DNA from: Bryum argenteum
Taxonomy: Eukaryota > Streptophyta > Bryopsida > Bryales > Bryaceae
Reading direction: 5' to 3'
DNA: 64,000 nucleotides
Assembly (NCBI GenBank): GCA_037043015.1
Contig: CM073324.1
Coordinates: forward strand, 675,413-739,412
Of the stretch, positions 24,780-37,430 are shown piece after piece (position 1 is the first letter of the stretch; every line of letters starts with the position of its first letter). Both the position numbers and the translations under genes were made by a program. The notes beneath the pieces were generated by a model. The model made no database searches, was not told the origin of the DNA, and saw nothing but the letters and a program-made list of their open reading frames with translations.

Positions 24780-25863
24780 GAAGAGAAACTCCAACTTATT
24801 AACCCTAGAACGTCGGAGCCCATAACCGTGGCCTGAACTTTGATATGTCTTACTCTGAATCCTCCATTTTGCCACTTTACCTGAAAGTAAAATATTTTAT
24901 TTTATTTTTCGTAGATGTGATCACATGCTTTTCATATGCTGTAAAAATTTCAGATTTTTTTGGGAAGATTTGAAATTCAAGTGAATTTTCAAAGAAAAAC
25001 CAAAAATAATTCATATCAAATACAAATCACTTTCAAAAAATCTGAAATTTTTAGAATAAGGGGACATTGTAGTGAAGAATAGCATGGTGTAATCCATGGT
25101 TTCGTGTCATGCTATATTTGAAAATTGAGAAAGAGACCCTATAGGCATGTAAACTTAAGGTGTCAGTAAATCACTAGATATTAGGAATTTCTTGAAATTC
25201 TAACTTGGAGTAGAAACAAGACTTGGTAAGATTCATTTTATGAATTGAGCTTGAACTCAAAAGAGATCATTTAGTTGCCTAAATTTGAGACTTAATAAAA
25301 GTAGGAAAAAGTTGCGAAATGCCTTTGTGTGGTGATTTGTTTTTAACCATTCTTTCAACTTTCATACCACATGTGATCTTAGGAAATACCTTAAATGACC
25401 TCAAATGAATTCCATGATATGCTATTATCATTCATAAATCCAATTACAAAAATCATGAATGAAATTCATCCCGCAATAATAGGTTACAGTGAAAATGTTC
25501 TGTTCATCGGACATAAAATGGCCGCTCCGACGTTCCAGGGTTAAGAGGCTAGCATGAATAGAGTGTTCGTTTGACTTATCCTTGTGTGTATGCCCAGAGG
25601 TCATCACACCAACGGCGGAACTACTAACCCCTCTCGGGATGAACACTATGTTAGTTCCTACCTAGCCACTAATGCCTTCGAGATACTCAACAGGGTATCT
25701 CCCACAGAGGTCTTTGAGGTACCCATACAACGAGGTCCAAGAACACCCAACCATAGTTGGGTGGACTATGGTGTTGAGCACCACGCCGGCATGGGAAATA
25801 GAATCCACGACCTCCTCATTGGGGGCCATGAACCCTAACCACTAAGCCATGGCTTGTGGTGCC
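24780..25863 (-). mobile_element. tRNA-derived SINE, interrupted
   Basis: Minus-strand copy of the same SINE as at 28975. It begins at 25863 with ggcaccacaagcc and has box-A-like and box-B-like sequences (ggtcgtggattct on the minus strand). It runs to the TTAA at 25541-25544, is interrupted by the 738 bp element at 24803-25540, and resumes to about 24780 with ggagtttctc, matching the 3' end of the other copy. The body shares accatagtccacccaacta and cccgagagggg with the other copy. Confidence 0.75.
24803..25540. mobile_element. piggyBac-like non-autonomous element (738 bp) in the SINE
   Basis: Flanked by TTAA at 24799-24802 and 25541-25544. Terminal inverted repeats CCCTAGAACGTCGGAGC and CCCTGGAACGTCGGAGC (16 of 17). 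A TTAA target and a CCCTAGAA-type terminus are diagnostic of piggyBac-like transposons. There is no transposase frame inside. An internal inverted repeat of about 19 bp (aaaaatttcagatttttt near 24942, its complement near 25036) would form a hairpin. The alignment of the two SINE copies shows that the element was inserted secondarily. Confidence 0.75.
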
Positions 25864-26501
25864 TCAACAGTCATTGAACACATATGAAAGTCCCGCTCGT
25901 ATTGCTTGGGTCACGTAGCCAAAGCTGTAAAGAAAATACTAACCTGAGTCATGATGGTTATGAGGCTACGAGCTGTCTGACCAAGCATTCCTACGACTCT
26001 ATTGTAACCGAATATTTTCGTGGCCGGAACCTTTTGTCAAGCCCGTTGAAATGTCGTGCGTTGTTTCAATGGCTCTAAGATTTTTAGTAATTGGATGTTA
26101 TTGTTATCGTTCTTGTTTGTTGAGTCAATTGGCAATGCCGTAAGTTGTCATTTCAGAGTTTGTTCATGTAATTGGAGTATCTAACCTAGTCATTATTGAA
26201 CTTGTAAAGTTCACAACTTCCAAAAAATACATTCTTAGACTAATTTATGTATATAATACTCCTCTTTCATTTTTTTGTACTTTCAATCGTAAGACTTTGT
26301 ATCACTATCACCGGTTGCCTTCCAAATTTTTGGTACTTCCAGTACTTATTTGTGAGATCAAAACTTCCAAAGTAGAAGCAAAAGGTTTCTTCATTTGTTC
26401 CCATCTATATATATAATAAAATATTGTACATCGATCCTTCCTACCGACCTACAGACTTACGTACCTACCTACCTTCTTTTATGCTTTTTGGATTATTTAA
26501 G

Positions 26502-26527
26502 GAAAAAAAAAAAAAAAAAAAAAAAAA
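26502..26527. repeat. Poly-A tract
   Basis: About 26 A interrupted only downstream by G. The 25870-27050 region has no supported gene. Confidence 0.9.
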
Positions 26528-27079
26528 GGGAAGAAAAGAAAAAGAAAAAAAACAACGGACATATATAAAATAATAAACAAAATATGAGGAAATGGTAAAC
26601 TCGGGGTAATTTTATAAATATACCATATAAATAGCTTTCCCGTCGAGACGACGGGTACATTGCTAGTATTATAAAGTAAATTTTGTCCCTCAAATTGGGA
26701 AAATTGCATGTAATCTTGAAATTCTTAATTATATAACAATGTATAAACAGATCATTTCTATAAACAATTTTTAAACTATTGTTTCTACAAAGACTTGGTA
26801 TAGATGAGTGTTATATTTTAGTGAGATTTGTAAAATTTAAGTTTTTGTTCATGAAAAATATCTACCAAGAACATATTGCCAAGGAGTTAACTAAGAGCTA
26901 ACTACTAATACAAGTTCATAAAGTGTCATGTTGAATTTTAACATTTGGTTATTTACTATTTCTATATGAGATAATAATATTCAAAGTTAATAAAAATTTG
27001 TTGAAGTTGCCAAAACCCTGAGCGGCTTTAAAGTTCAAACCCTAATGCATAAACTATAGAAAACCAACATTTTGGATGG

Positions 27080-28100
27080 CAAGCAATAACCTTGAAGAGC
27101 CATATCTACTTCAGTGAATTTCCGATGAATCACTTGGGTTGGGACTCAAATCGGGTCTAGTTTGTGTCATGAAAATCGTAATCCCATTCAATGAAGTATG
27201 AATTCATTGCACTCATCAAGTGAAGGTAGCTCTTATTTTTGAATTTTCAACCAATTATGTGAAATCTAATTTAGTTCTTCATGAAAGTTTTATATATAAG
27301 TATTTCCTAAAGATGAAATTTAACAACTTTGTAGTTAGAAGAATTTGGTTTGAATATTTTTGGTAGTGGATTTACAATAAAGTTTCTAGAACTAAAAAAA
27401 GTTAGGGTTTTTTGGGAAGTTATATCTCTTTCTTACCGTCAGATTTCATCTTTGTTTGTTGGATGAATGCAACAACTTTGAGGAGCCATAACTTCTCTAT
27501 GGAGCCCATTGAAAATGAATTACTTGCGTAGCGTCCCAAATCAAGTCTAGTTTTTGTGGTAAAAATTTCGGACCCATACAATAAATGGCATTAATTTTAG
27601 CAATGGTAGCTCTTGTTTTTGGGTTTTCAAACATGAGGCATGTTTTTACCATTTTGAGGCAATTATGGGAAATCCAAAAGATGTTTTCATGAATTTTTTT
27701 TACATAATTGAGATTTTAAGATATAAGCTAACAACTTTCTAGTTGAAAGAATTTTGATTTGAATATTTTTGGTATCAGATATGCAACGATGTTGCTATCT
27801 TGAAAGAAAGTGAATATATGGATGATTTTTGAGGAGCCACATCTCCTTCATTCACCTTTGGATTTTGACTTTGTTTTTGGGATGAGTTTGAATTTGAGTC
27901 CAGTTCATTTGGTAGCAACCTTGACAAAATTAAAAATGTATCAATGAGAAGGCATAGATTTGAGTGCGAAGGATTGACTTTTCCTTTTTATAATTTTTGG
28001 TAGTTTTCACCATCGCAAAGTCATTATTAGCGCAAAGAATTTTTTCTCATGAACTTCTTTTGTTCAAGGGTGTTATTGAGATGAAGATCAACATTTTTAT
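27080..28100. repeat. Three diverged direct repeats of about 350 bp
   Basis: Three blocks each start with a gaggagccatatctcctt-like segment (near 27095, 27480 and 27830) and share later motifs such as ggtagctctt and gaatatttttggta in the first two. Non-coding, AT-rich. Probably an old tandem duplication of an unidentified repeat. The 28100-28728 stretch after it holds nothing I can name. Confidence 0.6.
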
Positions 28101-28728
28101 AGATGTTGATTTCTCATTGCAATAAGTCTATTGATAGCATTTTCAACTTCAAAGTGAAAATGTTGAGATTTTGTGATGTTTTTTGAGTTCTAATGTGTTA
28201 CGATTTTACAATCTATAAGGCCTTACGACTCAAAAGTTGGCCCACATGATGTACAATATGTCTACTACAAGAATGTATTGTTGAGGTGTGAATAACTTAC
28301 ATTTAATTTCATTTATGACAATTTGTTTGAGAATGTGTTCTCTTTTCTATCAATGAGTCAAACCATCTTGGGGTTAAAAAGGACCAAAGTCTTCATATTT
28401 TATGATCTATGATGCACATACATTTTGAGATTATTATTCTAATACATCTCAATATCTTCACAATGTTTAAAATGTCACTAAAACCTCAAAATTGTTCATC
28501 GAACTAAGGTGAATTGCATTCCCTATGATCTTGTTTCACATGTATATAAAATAGAAGACTTCTATAGTCCTACGTCATTGTTGTTACGCCCTGTAAGCAT
28601 ATCATCAAGGGTAGGTCAAAAGGGCATTTTATTCAAGCCAACTCCACAAGGGTTTGGTGTTCTTGTTTATTTAGAAGACGTTTTATTTTTTATTATGTAT
28701 AGACATTTGTCACTGTATTTGAAATAAG

Positions 28729-31312
28729 TTAATTGAGTGCTCCATGTGAGCGCTTGAGCTTTTGCTTTGCATTGTGAATCCAATACTTTAATGTCTTGGG
28801 TGTCACACCTGCACCATTACAAGTCAAATTATAGGCACATTCCACCCAAAACACCATGACCCATTTATGAAAGATACGTGACCAGCTTTGTGAGGACTGT
28901 AGAACCAGTTGTAAGAGGATTTTGATTTGCGATGGCACTTCGTCGATGGTCTTGTTATATATACATAATTCTTCAAGGCACCACAAGCCTTGGCTTGGTG
29001 GTTAGGACTTAGGCCCCCAATGAGGAGGTCGTGGGTTCTAATCACCATGCCGGAGTGGTGCACACCACTATAGTCCACCCAACTATTGTGGGGGGTCTTT
29101 GGACCTTGTTGTATGGGCACCTCAAAGCCCTTTGAGGAGATACTATGTCAAGTATCTTCAAGGCACTAGTAACTAGGATAGAAACTAGAGTGGTTATAGT
29201 GTCTACCCTCGAGAGGGGAAGTAGTATTGTTCTAATTTTCCCTTGTCCGGTGGCCATCGGGATATTAGCATTACGAACGGACACTTCATTCACGCCGGCC
29301 CCTTAGAAAGGATCGGAGTTTCTATCTATCTACACAATCCTTCGTTTTGATCTATTTAAATTGTTCAGAAATACTGTGTTCTTAGACTTCATGAGGCTTG
29401 TCTGCGAGCTTGAGCCGTTTGTAGCCTACACTTGTAACGGTGTGCACAATGAAGAGTGAGTGTTCTGACTTCTTAATGACGGCGAGAGGCGAAGGAAGGA
29501 GGGGAGCTAGCTAGCTAGCAGCGGCAAAAGGAGGAATCAACGTACCGATATCATGGCACGCGGCTACGATGTTATCTTTGCTCTGACCTACAATTGTCCA
29601 TCCCGCATGCTCAGCATACGCTTTCAGTTTCCCTCGTTGCTCATCAGTGAAGTGGGTCCGTTTCCTCTTGGCCTTCATCATTGCTGCATTCACGAACTTG
29701 GTTGTATTGTCGAGGTTTCCAGCGTTCGGAATACCTCTGTTCCCTTCCGATGGCGCGACTTGCTCATTTCTCCTCTCCGTGGTGCTCACAGGGCTCACTT
29801 CTGACGACAGGCGGCCATGGTCTGGCACCAAGTTTCGAAGCTCCAGCCGGTCTGCGCAAGCAATCTTCGTGTTGTGATTGGTATTCGCATTTGTGGTGGT
29901 GTTCTGAATCGTATTATTATTGTCGTTTGCACTCTGCTGCGTCGTGTTTCCTGCTGACTGCAGAAGGCTGATGCATTCGACTGTAGACAGCGTCACTTTA
30001 GAGATGTGGTCGAGATTTTCAATGGAGATTTTCATCACCGTGTTCAGCTCCTTCTGTGGTAGATCCTCGCCCTTCCTGCCTCCAGCTGCCAGCATCGGCA
30101 AGGCCCGCCCGGTGGCCTCCATGAGGTTCAGTGCCACGCTTTCGATTCGGCTGAGAGAGATCTGCAAATCATCATCGCCGCTGTCCAGAAGCTCCCCCAC
30201 TCTCACACTCTTGTGGTAGCTGCGGTGACAGCCACACGCCATACATTGCAACGCCTCTGGTCCCTCTCTTCCTGTAACTGGATCTCTTCCGATTAATTTC
30301 AGAGTCTCACAAGCCGAGTGACCAATTTGAAGGATAGTTCAGTATGGATAATTGTTGACTGTATGCGTTTATGACGAGCTTAAAATATTGAAGGGACGTA
30401 CCGCGGCGCATGAATTCACCGCATCCATCAACACAGTGAGTGGCGCTGTCGAGGGCTTGATTCTTTTGGCATTCTCTGTAGACGACATTATTGGCAGGGC
30501 TTGGGATTTTTTGGACTTGGTTTGGTTGGCCAAGGCCAGATCGTTGATCGACGGAGAATCCCAAGAGCTCATCGTCATCCAGCTGTCCTCGCAAGCGCGT
30601 GCTGGGTGCCATGCTATTGTGATTCCACTTCGTTGCTTGCTCCTGCTCAACATCTCTCACTGGGTTGCCGGAGGTTTGAGCATTCTCGCCAACAACCTGA
30701 CCTGGGTGGAGGTCCCACCTGCAAAATCACCCAACTCTTAGTTCTCGGAATGATCTACAATTTTATGTTGAAGGCATGCGGTAATGGAGACGTGAGTGGG
30801 ATTCAGAATCCCTCCAGCATGCTCATTTCATGTTGGAAAATTCTAGTGCGACGATTCGAGTGCATGCTCATAGGAATTTACAAGCCCAACTGGAATATTT
30901 CACGCGCCTTACGTCTGGAATCTACAACGCTGCGACTACGACAAATAATTATGAGTTATTCACGCCTGTACAGTGACAAATTTATTCATAGCTAGGACCC
31001 TGAGAGTAGCAGGCAGTGGCGGGGGAAAGAATGATCATGTGGTGACCTGGCTTGAAGAGCGGCTGTTGAAGTTGGCTGCATCCCGCCATAGCCTCTGCCA
31101 CCGAGAAATCCTTGAAATATGATAGCTCCTTGGCCACTGCCCGCGGCAGCTTCCACCAAACCTGCGGCGGCGGCATTGTTGCAGTTCATATTGCCAGCTG
31201 CGACCGGAATCTGCACGGGTCCAACTGGCCATGGAATATTTCTCGTGGGAGCCGCAGAATAGAAGTTAACAGCTTCTTCCGCCGAGTCACCATATCCTCC
31301 GCGATAGTTCAT
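28729..31312 (-). CDS. Zinc-finger homeodomain (ZF-HD/ZHD) transcription factor, 4 exons
   Basis: Plant-specific ZF-HD transcription factor. Exons 31312-31047, 30718-30402, 30271-29546 and 28808-28729 total 1389 bases, an exact 463-codon frame ending TAA, with GT-AG introns throughout. The ZF domain spans exons 2 and 3: VVYRECQKNQA, HCVDGCGEFMRRG, then LQCMACGCHRSYH, giving the C3H/C2H-type finger used for dimerisation. The homeodomain spans exons 3 and 4: KRKRTHFTDEQRGKLKAYAE, GWTIVGQS, then GVTPKTLKYWIHNAK, where WIHN replaces the usual WMHN recognition helix. The Gly/Ala/Pro-rich N-terminus (exon 1) and a roughly 150-residue linker are unlike angiosperm ZHDs. Introns cut both domains, whereas most flowering-plant ZHD genes are intronless. 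Nuclear, DNA-binding. No frame lesion seen. Confidence 0.88.
28975..29330 (+). mobile_element. tRNA-derived SINE in ZF-HD intron 3
   Basis: About 355 bp, opposite in orientation to the host gene. Box A-like TGGCTTGGTGG at 28991-29001 and box B-like GGTTCTAATC at 29034-29043, 32 bases apart, as in a tRNA gene. The 3' end is tctatctatctac. Its homologue lies at 24780-25863 on the other strand. It lies wholly in the intron between the two homeodomain exons. Confidence 0.75.
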
Positions 31313-33659
31313 GGCCTAAGAATGTGCAAATCTTTCTCAAGACTGCTCTGATCGAATTCTACAAGGAGAGTACGTAGGTACTGAAACGGAGACGAATTCC
31401 TCAAACTCTCAGCATGCAAGTTCCCAGACTTCGTACTTGACCACTTTCGAGCTATATTATTTCCTCAACATATGTTATTAATGGTGTGCAGCCAGTGTGG
31501 GGTTGAGGCGATGATTTGTTGCTGATAAACAAGCTAGATTACCTTTATAAGAAAGGGTCAGTAAGTCCTTCAGCAGCATGCATGCGCCATCCCCCGTACC
31601 AGCACATACGGGAGATATGCATTGGCGACGAACCTTTGAATCACAAGTCAAAGGACGTATTTGAGGGGGTAGTTGGACTGCGTTGACTCAACCCAATATG
31701 AAAGTTGTGAGTCCCACTGTGCAGTAATCAGCTTGAGGAGAAAATTCGTGCGTGGACTTGAGTCAACCCCGAGATTTGAATCAAAATTACCCTGCCAGTG
31801 CTACGAGGTGAGGAAGTATGCATGATACGACATTCAGGAATACTCAGACTGTAGATACAAAGGACTCGTGCGCCTAGCCTTTATCCAGGGTTGGATGTGG
31901 TAATCGGTAATGCAATGAAGTTGATGATTTCGCTGGAAGGTAGCTCGACATGTGGTTGCAGGACGATAAGTTACATGCACGTGGTAATAGGAGGGGAATC
32001 TGGAGAAGTATCTTGGATCATGAAAGTCAGTCCATGAAGCAAATAGATGATGATGAGATTGTTGTGCAGTGTGGGCATTCCCCACAACTGTAAAATCTAG
32101 CTCTTCCACATTCACACCCTATCAGTATTCTCTTGATCGAACAGAAAAAGGAGGGTACATGGTGGACAGAATGGAGGCATTTTGGGTGTATGACAGGATG
32201 GTAGATCGATGCAACACTGGTCATTGTAGGATGTGAGGTATGAGAATGCGCTTTTTACCTTACCTACTTAAGCTTAAGTTATCTTAAAGAATAAATTTCA
32301 GATTGATGCATGTACGTTGGAGGTCGAATATTGTGGCCATGGAACCAAGTGAAGTACTGAAGTGTGGTCCGTGTGCTCATGGAGGATGGAATGAGTTACT
32401 TGCCTTGCTGTTGCCTTGCAGAATCAGAATCAGGGTATGTGAGAATGAGAGAATGAGGACTTGAGGACTTGAGGAGGCAGCAGATGGGCAGGCTAGATAT
32501 ATGATTTCCTAAGATCTCTGCACCAAGCGAACTGCTAACCTACTCCCCAGTCCACACTGGCAATGGACAATGTATGTCTTTCATTTAGTGGCCACCTTCC
32601 AGCTCAATGGTCAAAGTCAACTTTCTCACCGCTTCCCATGTCACCTGTCACATGTCATGCACATCACCTTATTGGAAATAATTAGTGTGCTTATTACCCA
32701 CTCTAATTTTTGATTGACAAGCTTATTGCCAAGGGAATCAATTGTGGTACATGTGTAAAGTATGTTGGCTTTTGAACCAGTTGAATCCATAAATTTGGAT
32801 TCATTTAGTATTTTAGAGGTGTAAGTTTTTCGTGTTCTTTGCCGAAAAAGCTAAACAACTTATGGGTCAGATGTGTAATTATAGGAAATCATATTAATAG
32901 ACAAGTTCTAAGAAGAGAAATGAGAACTTTATTTCCGTATTAAAAGTTTTGGTTCCTTCAATCGATTTCAAAAAACTTTTAACTATTATGAAGATTTCAA
33001 CTACATTCATCTAATCTAAGCATTAAGGTTTTTAAATTGTCTGTGGGGAGAAATTCCACGAGAGTTAGGAGACTCACATTTCTTAACACAACTGAATTTT
33101 CTTCAATACCCCCGGGCCTTCAGGGGTTTAAAGAACAACTACCCATCCGAATTCAAATAAAACTTGGTTAGATAATTATATCCATTAAAAGTTAGCAACA
33201 ACGATATTTTTTTATTATCATGAGTCAATGTGAAAAAATTCCAAATTCTATAAAAGCATGCGGACATTGTACTCCTAAAGAATGACAAGAATTCATGGAT
33301 AGTTAAGATTCATATGAACGATAAAGTGTTCTTGATAACAAGTTCTATTTTTCATGTGTGTTTAAACCCATATTAAGATCTTTGGAGTGAAACATTTTCT
33401 TTTATGATAAAGAAGATCTTAACGTTGGACGGCTCGAATTCTCCAAGCTCACCTTCTACTTCATGTTAAAAAAAAATTGGTTGAAGCCATAGGATCTTAG
33501 ATTAAACTTGATATTTTAGTCACTTGTAAAATTTGAATCATTGATTCTTTTGCATTTGAATGTGAGATTGTAATGCTCAAAGTTGGCAAAATCTTAATTG
33601 CGTGGAAACCCCGATAGTGTAATGTGGATTATAAAGAACTTAAGGGGGGAATTTGGGAC
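31313..33659. other. Intergenic, no gene seen
   Basis: The upstream flank of the ZF-HD gene. Only short unconvincing frames. A copy of the dispersed MITE-internal motif (cataggatctta ... gtgagattgtaatgctcaaagt) lies at 33490-33580. Confidence 0.5.
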
Positions 33660-33660
33660 A

Positions 33661-34534
33661 AAATAAAATAAAATAAAATAAAATAAAATAAAATAAAATA
33701 AAATAAAATAAAATAAAATAAAATAAAATAAAATATAATAAAATATAATAAAATATAATAAAATATAATAAAATATAATAAAATATAATAAAATATAATA
33801 AAATATAATATAATAAAATAAAATAAAATAAAATAAAATAAAATAAAATAAAACAAAATAAAATAAAATAAAATAAAATAAAATAAAATAAAATAAAATA
33901 AAATAAAATAAAATAAAATAAAATAAAATAAAATAAAATAAAATAAAATAAAATATAATATAATATAATAAAATATAATAAAATATAATAAAATATAATA
34001 AAATATAATAAAATATAATAAAATATAATAAAATATAATAAAATATAATAAAATATAATAAAATAAAATAAAATAAAATAAAATAAAATAAAATATAATA
34101 AAATATAATATAATAAAATAAAATAAAATATAATATAATAAAATATAATAAAATAAAATAAAATATAATAAAATATAATAAAATATAATAAAATATAATA
34201 AAATATAATAAAATATAATAAAATATAATAAAATATAATATAATAAAATATAATAAAATATAATAAAATATAATAAAATAAAATAAAATAAAATAAAATA
34301 AAATAAAATAAAATAAAATAAAATAAAATAAAATAAAATAAAATAAAATAAAATAAAATAAAATAAAATAAAATATAATAAAATAAAATATAATATAATA
34401 TAATATAATATAATATAATATAATATAATATAATATAATATAATATAATATAATAAATTAAAATAAAATATAATAAAATAAATTAAAATAAAATAAATTA
34501 AAATAAAATATAATATAATAAAATATAATAAAAT
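33661..34534. repeat. Large AAATA / AATAT microsatellite (870 bp)
   Basis: About 175 pentamer units, alternating between blocks of AAATA and blocks of AAATATAATA or AATAT. The unit switches in phase, so the array looks like a higher-order mosaic. It produces a long spurious open frame on the minus strand. Confidence 0.95.
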
Positions 34535-35261
34535 AGGATTAGGGTTGAAAGGAGTGGCTGTCAGCTTTGGTAGCTGCTCCAAGCGACCGACCTAAGCGGC
34601 TTCGGATGACTTGACATTTTATTTTTATTTTTTTAAATTTTTTTAATCTTTCTTGGTCAAGTCGTTTGATCAGTCAGTTGCAGATCGGCCGAACGAGCAG
34701 CATATCTAATAGCCGAAGGTTGCCGCAATCGATATGACGGCTACTATGCAATATCGGTCGGCCCATGCTATACAGCTACGTCACAGGGAGTGAGCAAGCC
34801 AATCAGTGATGCGAACTAAGGAATTGGCCATGCAAACCGAGAAACCGGCCATGTGTCTCGGGTCAAGAGGCCGGTAGGCGAGTTGTTTGGGCTCATGGAT
34901 TGGTCGCCTACGCACCTTAACAAATAACAACCATTTATTCAAGGTAAATGGACCAAAACCCCTATAACCCCATATTCGTTATATTGGGAAATATGCAGGA
35001 CTTTGGGAGTTTTAAGAGTAGAGGATCATCTGAAATATCTATCAATGTTCAGCATAAAGTACTAAATCATGCATCATACATGATATGTATATATGTAAAA
35101 AGAGACATAACTTTGAACAAACAATAGAAAAAGGATGGGAATAAAAGAATATTCCATTTATTCGCTTGTAAATATCAATCATGATTCACAAAATATGCCA
35201 TATAAGAGTGATGACTATCTAATCTATACAAAATTACTTCTGTAGTTAATAGATGAAACTA

Positions 35262-35982
35262 CTACGGAGTTCCACCATAAGCAACAATACGAGATTGGAT
35301 GAATGCTCGTTGACGCCGATGTGTCCAGCTAGAATCATTGTCTTGCATCAATGGACTATCAAGAAGGCGTTGCAGTCTTTCGCGACGCCAGTCCTCAATG
35401 CTTGACTTAGGTAGCGAGTGGCGGCGGATTTCTGACGAAGGCTTGCTTGCTCGTTGTTCTGTAGACTTCAAAGGACATGCATTTGGACTCTTCAAAACAG
35501 GATCCTGAACAAAATGAAACAATGGCATTTCTGATAAGTGAACGTGCGAATAGATACATACATGAAATAGGTAAAATATGAATACAATGCCTAAGAATTG
35601 TGTAATGTATTAGAATGTATAGCAGTAGATCTACAAATAGTTATTCGTTCTTGGAAATACGTAACTCAAAAGCAGTAAAAGCACAGTGGAACAAACCTTC
35701 ACAAAAGCTTCTTCAGAAATATCCACGTCGATGTCGTATAACATACGCTTCGTAGGCGTACATGTAATTTGAAGAGGAGAACCATTCTGATTTATTGTTG
35801 GAGGCGACACAGGGGAAGCCGAGTGCAACACCTTTGGAGGTGATGACTTAGTGATGTGGTACATTAATTACTCCATCTTCTACTGCCATTGTCGAAAAAT
35901 CCATGGTAGATTGAGCCGTTTCAGCAAACTGCAATAATCGTCCTCTACTCCGAAGTGAAGGCCCGAAATCCGCAGCATTCAT
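35262..35982 (-). CDS. Small unidentified gene, at least two exons
   Basis: The last exon 35504-35262 (81 codons with stop) follows an acceptor TTCAG. The preceding exon ends at 35697 with donor AAG|GTTTGT in matching phase. The frame reads SPLQITCTPTKRMLYDIDVD, then a basic RRHSLPKSSIEDWRRERLQR and a C-terminal THRRQRAFIQSR. Upstream, a separate frame begins with a methionine at 35982 and must be joined by a further intron or a frameshift near 35850. I do not recognise the protein; short SP/TP motifs suggest a phosphoregulated nuclear protein, but that is speculation. The stretch 34535-35261 has no gene seen. Confidence 0.4.
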
Positions 35983-36162
35983 TAGAGAATCCACAGAAGC
36001 ACGACAATCACCCTACGTAATCTATTTCAACAATTTTCCAAACTGATCATTTAGAAACCAGGTTTTACAAAGCTACTACGGGAGCTTCACATCCTAAAAT
36101 ACAAATTCAAATAAAAACCAAAGGGTCGAAAATTACTTGACGATAGAATATAAAATAATTTT

Positions 36163-37309
36163 TCATTCTATTAATGCCTTCTGTATATCATTATACAGAT
36201 CTAATGATGCACGATCATCATACATCATGGCACGTCCAAATGGTAACGATGAACGAAACTTGCTAAGGGAACCGTCAAACTCATGGAGCTCTAACAGATA
36301 CGGCAAAACCTCATCTAACAAAATAGAATCCTCGTGTGCCCTATTGTCCTTGTGAGACCAGGATGGTAGTAAAATAACATTTTCCCGCTGATTAAGCACG
36401 TGCTTCACCGGACTATTATCTATAATGAGCGTATTAGCCTCTGAATAAAAACCATCAAAGCTATTGAAGAGATGAGCTGACAAGGTCTTAAGGAAGATAG
36501 ACTTCTGAGTTCCCGGTTCCTTCATGAACAATGGTCGGCTCCCACCAGATTTCAAGGGAATCATGTCACAGTCTTCTTGACCAAGAATTCGTAGTGGCCT
36601 TATAGGGTTTATAGGACCAAAGAGAAAATCACAAATGGCTTCTTTGGTTGTTCTCATCATCGAACTCCAAACCGTGATGGTAGCAAACGATGCCACCCGA
36701 GAGAGGAAGTCCTTACAGTTGGGCCTCACCCATACAAGCTTCTTCCCCACCTCGGTTGGCAACGTGGCTGAGTGAATACGGAAGTCACGATTTCTGTATC
36801 CTTTAGCTTCCCAAAATGGGGAACAACTGCAGAGGATACCATTGAGGTCGAGAACAACATTTAACCAAGTACCGGAGGATTTGCTTGGAACCCGACCTAT
36901 GTCTTCTCTAGAAATTAAATCATTGACCGATGCTTCGTTGACCTGAAATGAAAACGGCGCACCACGACAAAATTATCGGGAGCTTTTCGTCATCAGTGCG
37001 ATGAATTCAAGGTCGAAACATAAAATACATCGCAACGATGGCATGGGTGAGAGCGAAGTGTTTGTGAAGAAGAAAATACCGATTATCATAATTGCTCTCC
37101 TCTAAGTCAACTTGGACACCCATTGACCCGAGCGATCGCTTTCGGTGCAATCTATCTCATCACGGACAAAGAACAACATTCTGGTGTATGTGAGACATCA
37201 TGCATTTTCAGTGGGTCCTCCACCGGGGGAACCTGCTCATGGTGATAACATTCAAGCGTGACATCATCCATGACTGGAACATCGATTGCTTCGTCATCCA
37301 AATTAACAT
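36163..37309 (-). CDS. NLI/FCP1-like phosphatase, 5' end missing
   Basis: HAD-superfamily phosphatase of the NIF/FCP1 group (CTD small phosphatase-like). Exons 37309-37233 and 36942-36163 are joined in phase 0 by donor CAG|GTTCCC and acceptor TTTCAG|GTC. Catalytic motif I is VVLDLNGILC, with the D-x-N form found in a plant subgroup instead of D-x-D. Then KKLVWVRPNCKDFL and the T/S motif FATITVWSSMM, followed by later HAD motifs (FLKTLSAHLF; TLIIDNSPVKHVLNQREN with the D-N-S-P pair; DDEVLPYLLEL-like end). The first visible exon starts with two bases of a split codon, so at least one 5' exon is absent. Upstream lies the palindrome-bearing region from 37404, which may have separated or displaced it. 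Confidence 0.7.
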
Positions 37310-37403
37310 CTGGAAAGCAATACAAATTCATGGAATCAGGAAACAATAAGATGGAGGAAATAGAATATGGGAGCAAGCAAGAAGCAGATAGGAAAAAGGG
37401 CAA

Positions 37404-37430
37404 CAGTTTAGCTCGAGTCGAGCTAAACTG
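37404..37430. repeat. 27 bp palindrome, copy 1
   Basis: Arm CAGTTTAGCTCGA, one central base (G), then the exact inverse arm. It lies in the 3' flank of the methyltransferase-like gene. Confidence 0.95.

Noticed and set aside
28985-29050. A tRNA gene
   Set aside because: Box A and box B are present but no cloverleaf with a matching acceptor stem could be drawn, and the homology with 25540-25863 continues far beyond a tRNA. It is a SINE head.
33629-34582. 317-codon open frame on the minus strand rich in Tyr, Ile, Leu and Phe
   Set aside because: It is the translation of the pentamer microsatellite; no start context, no domain.
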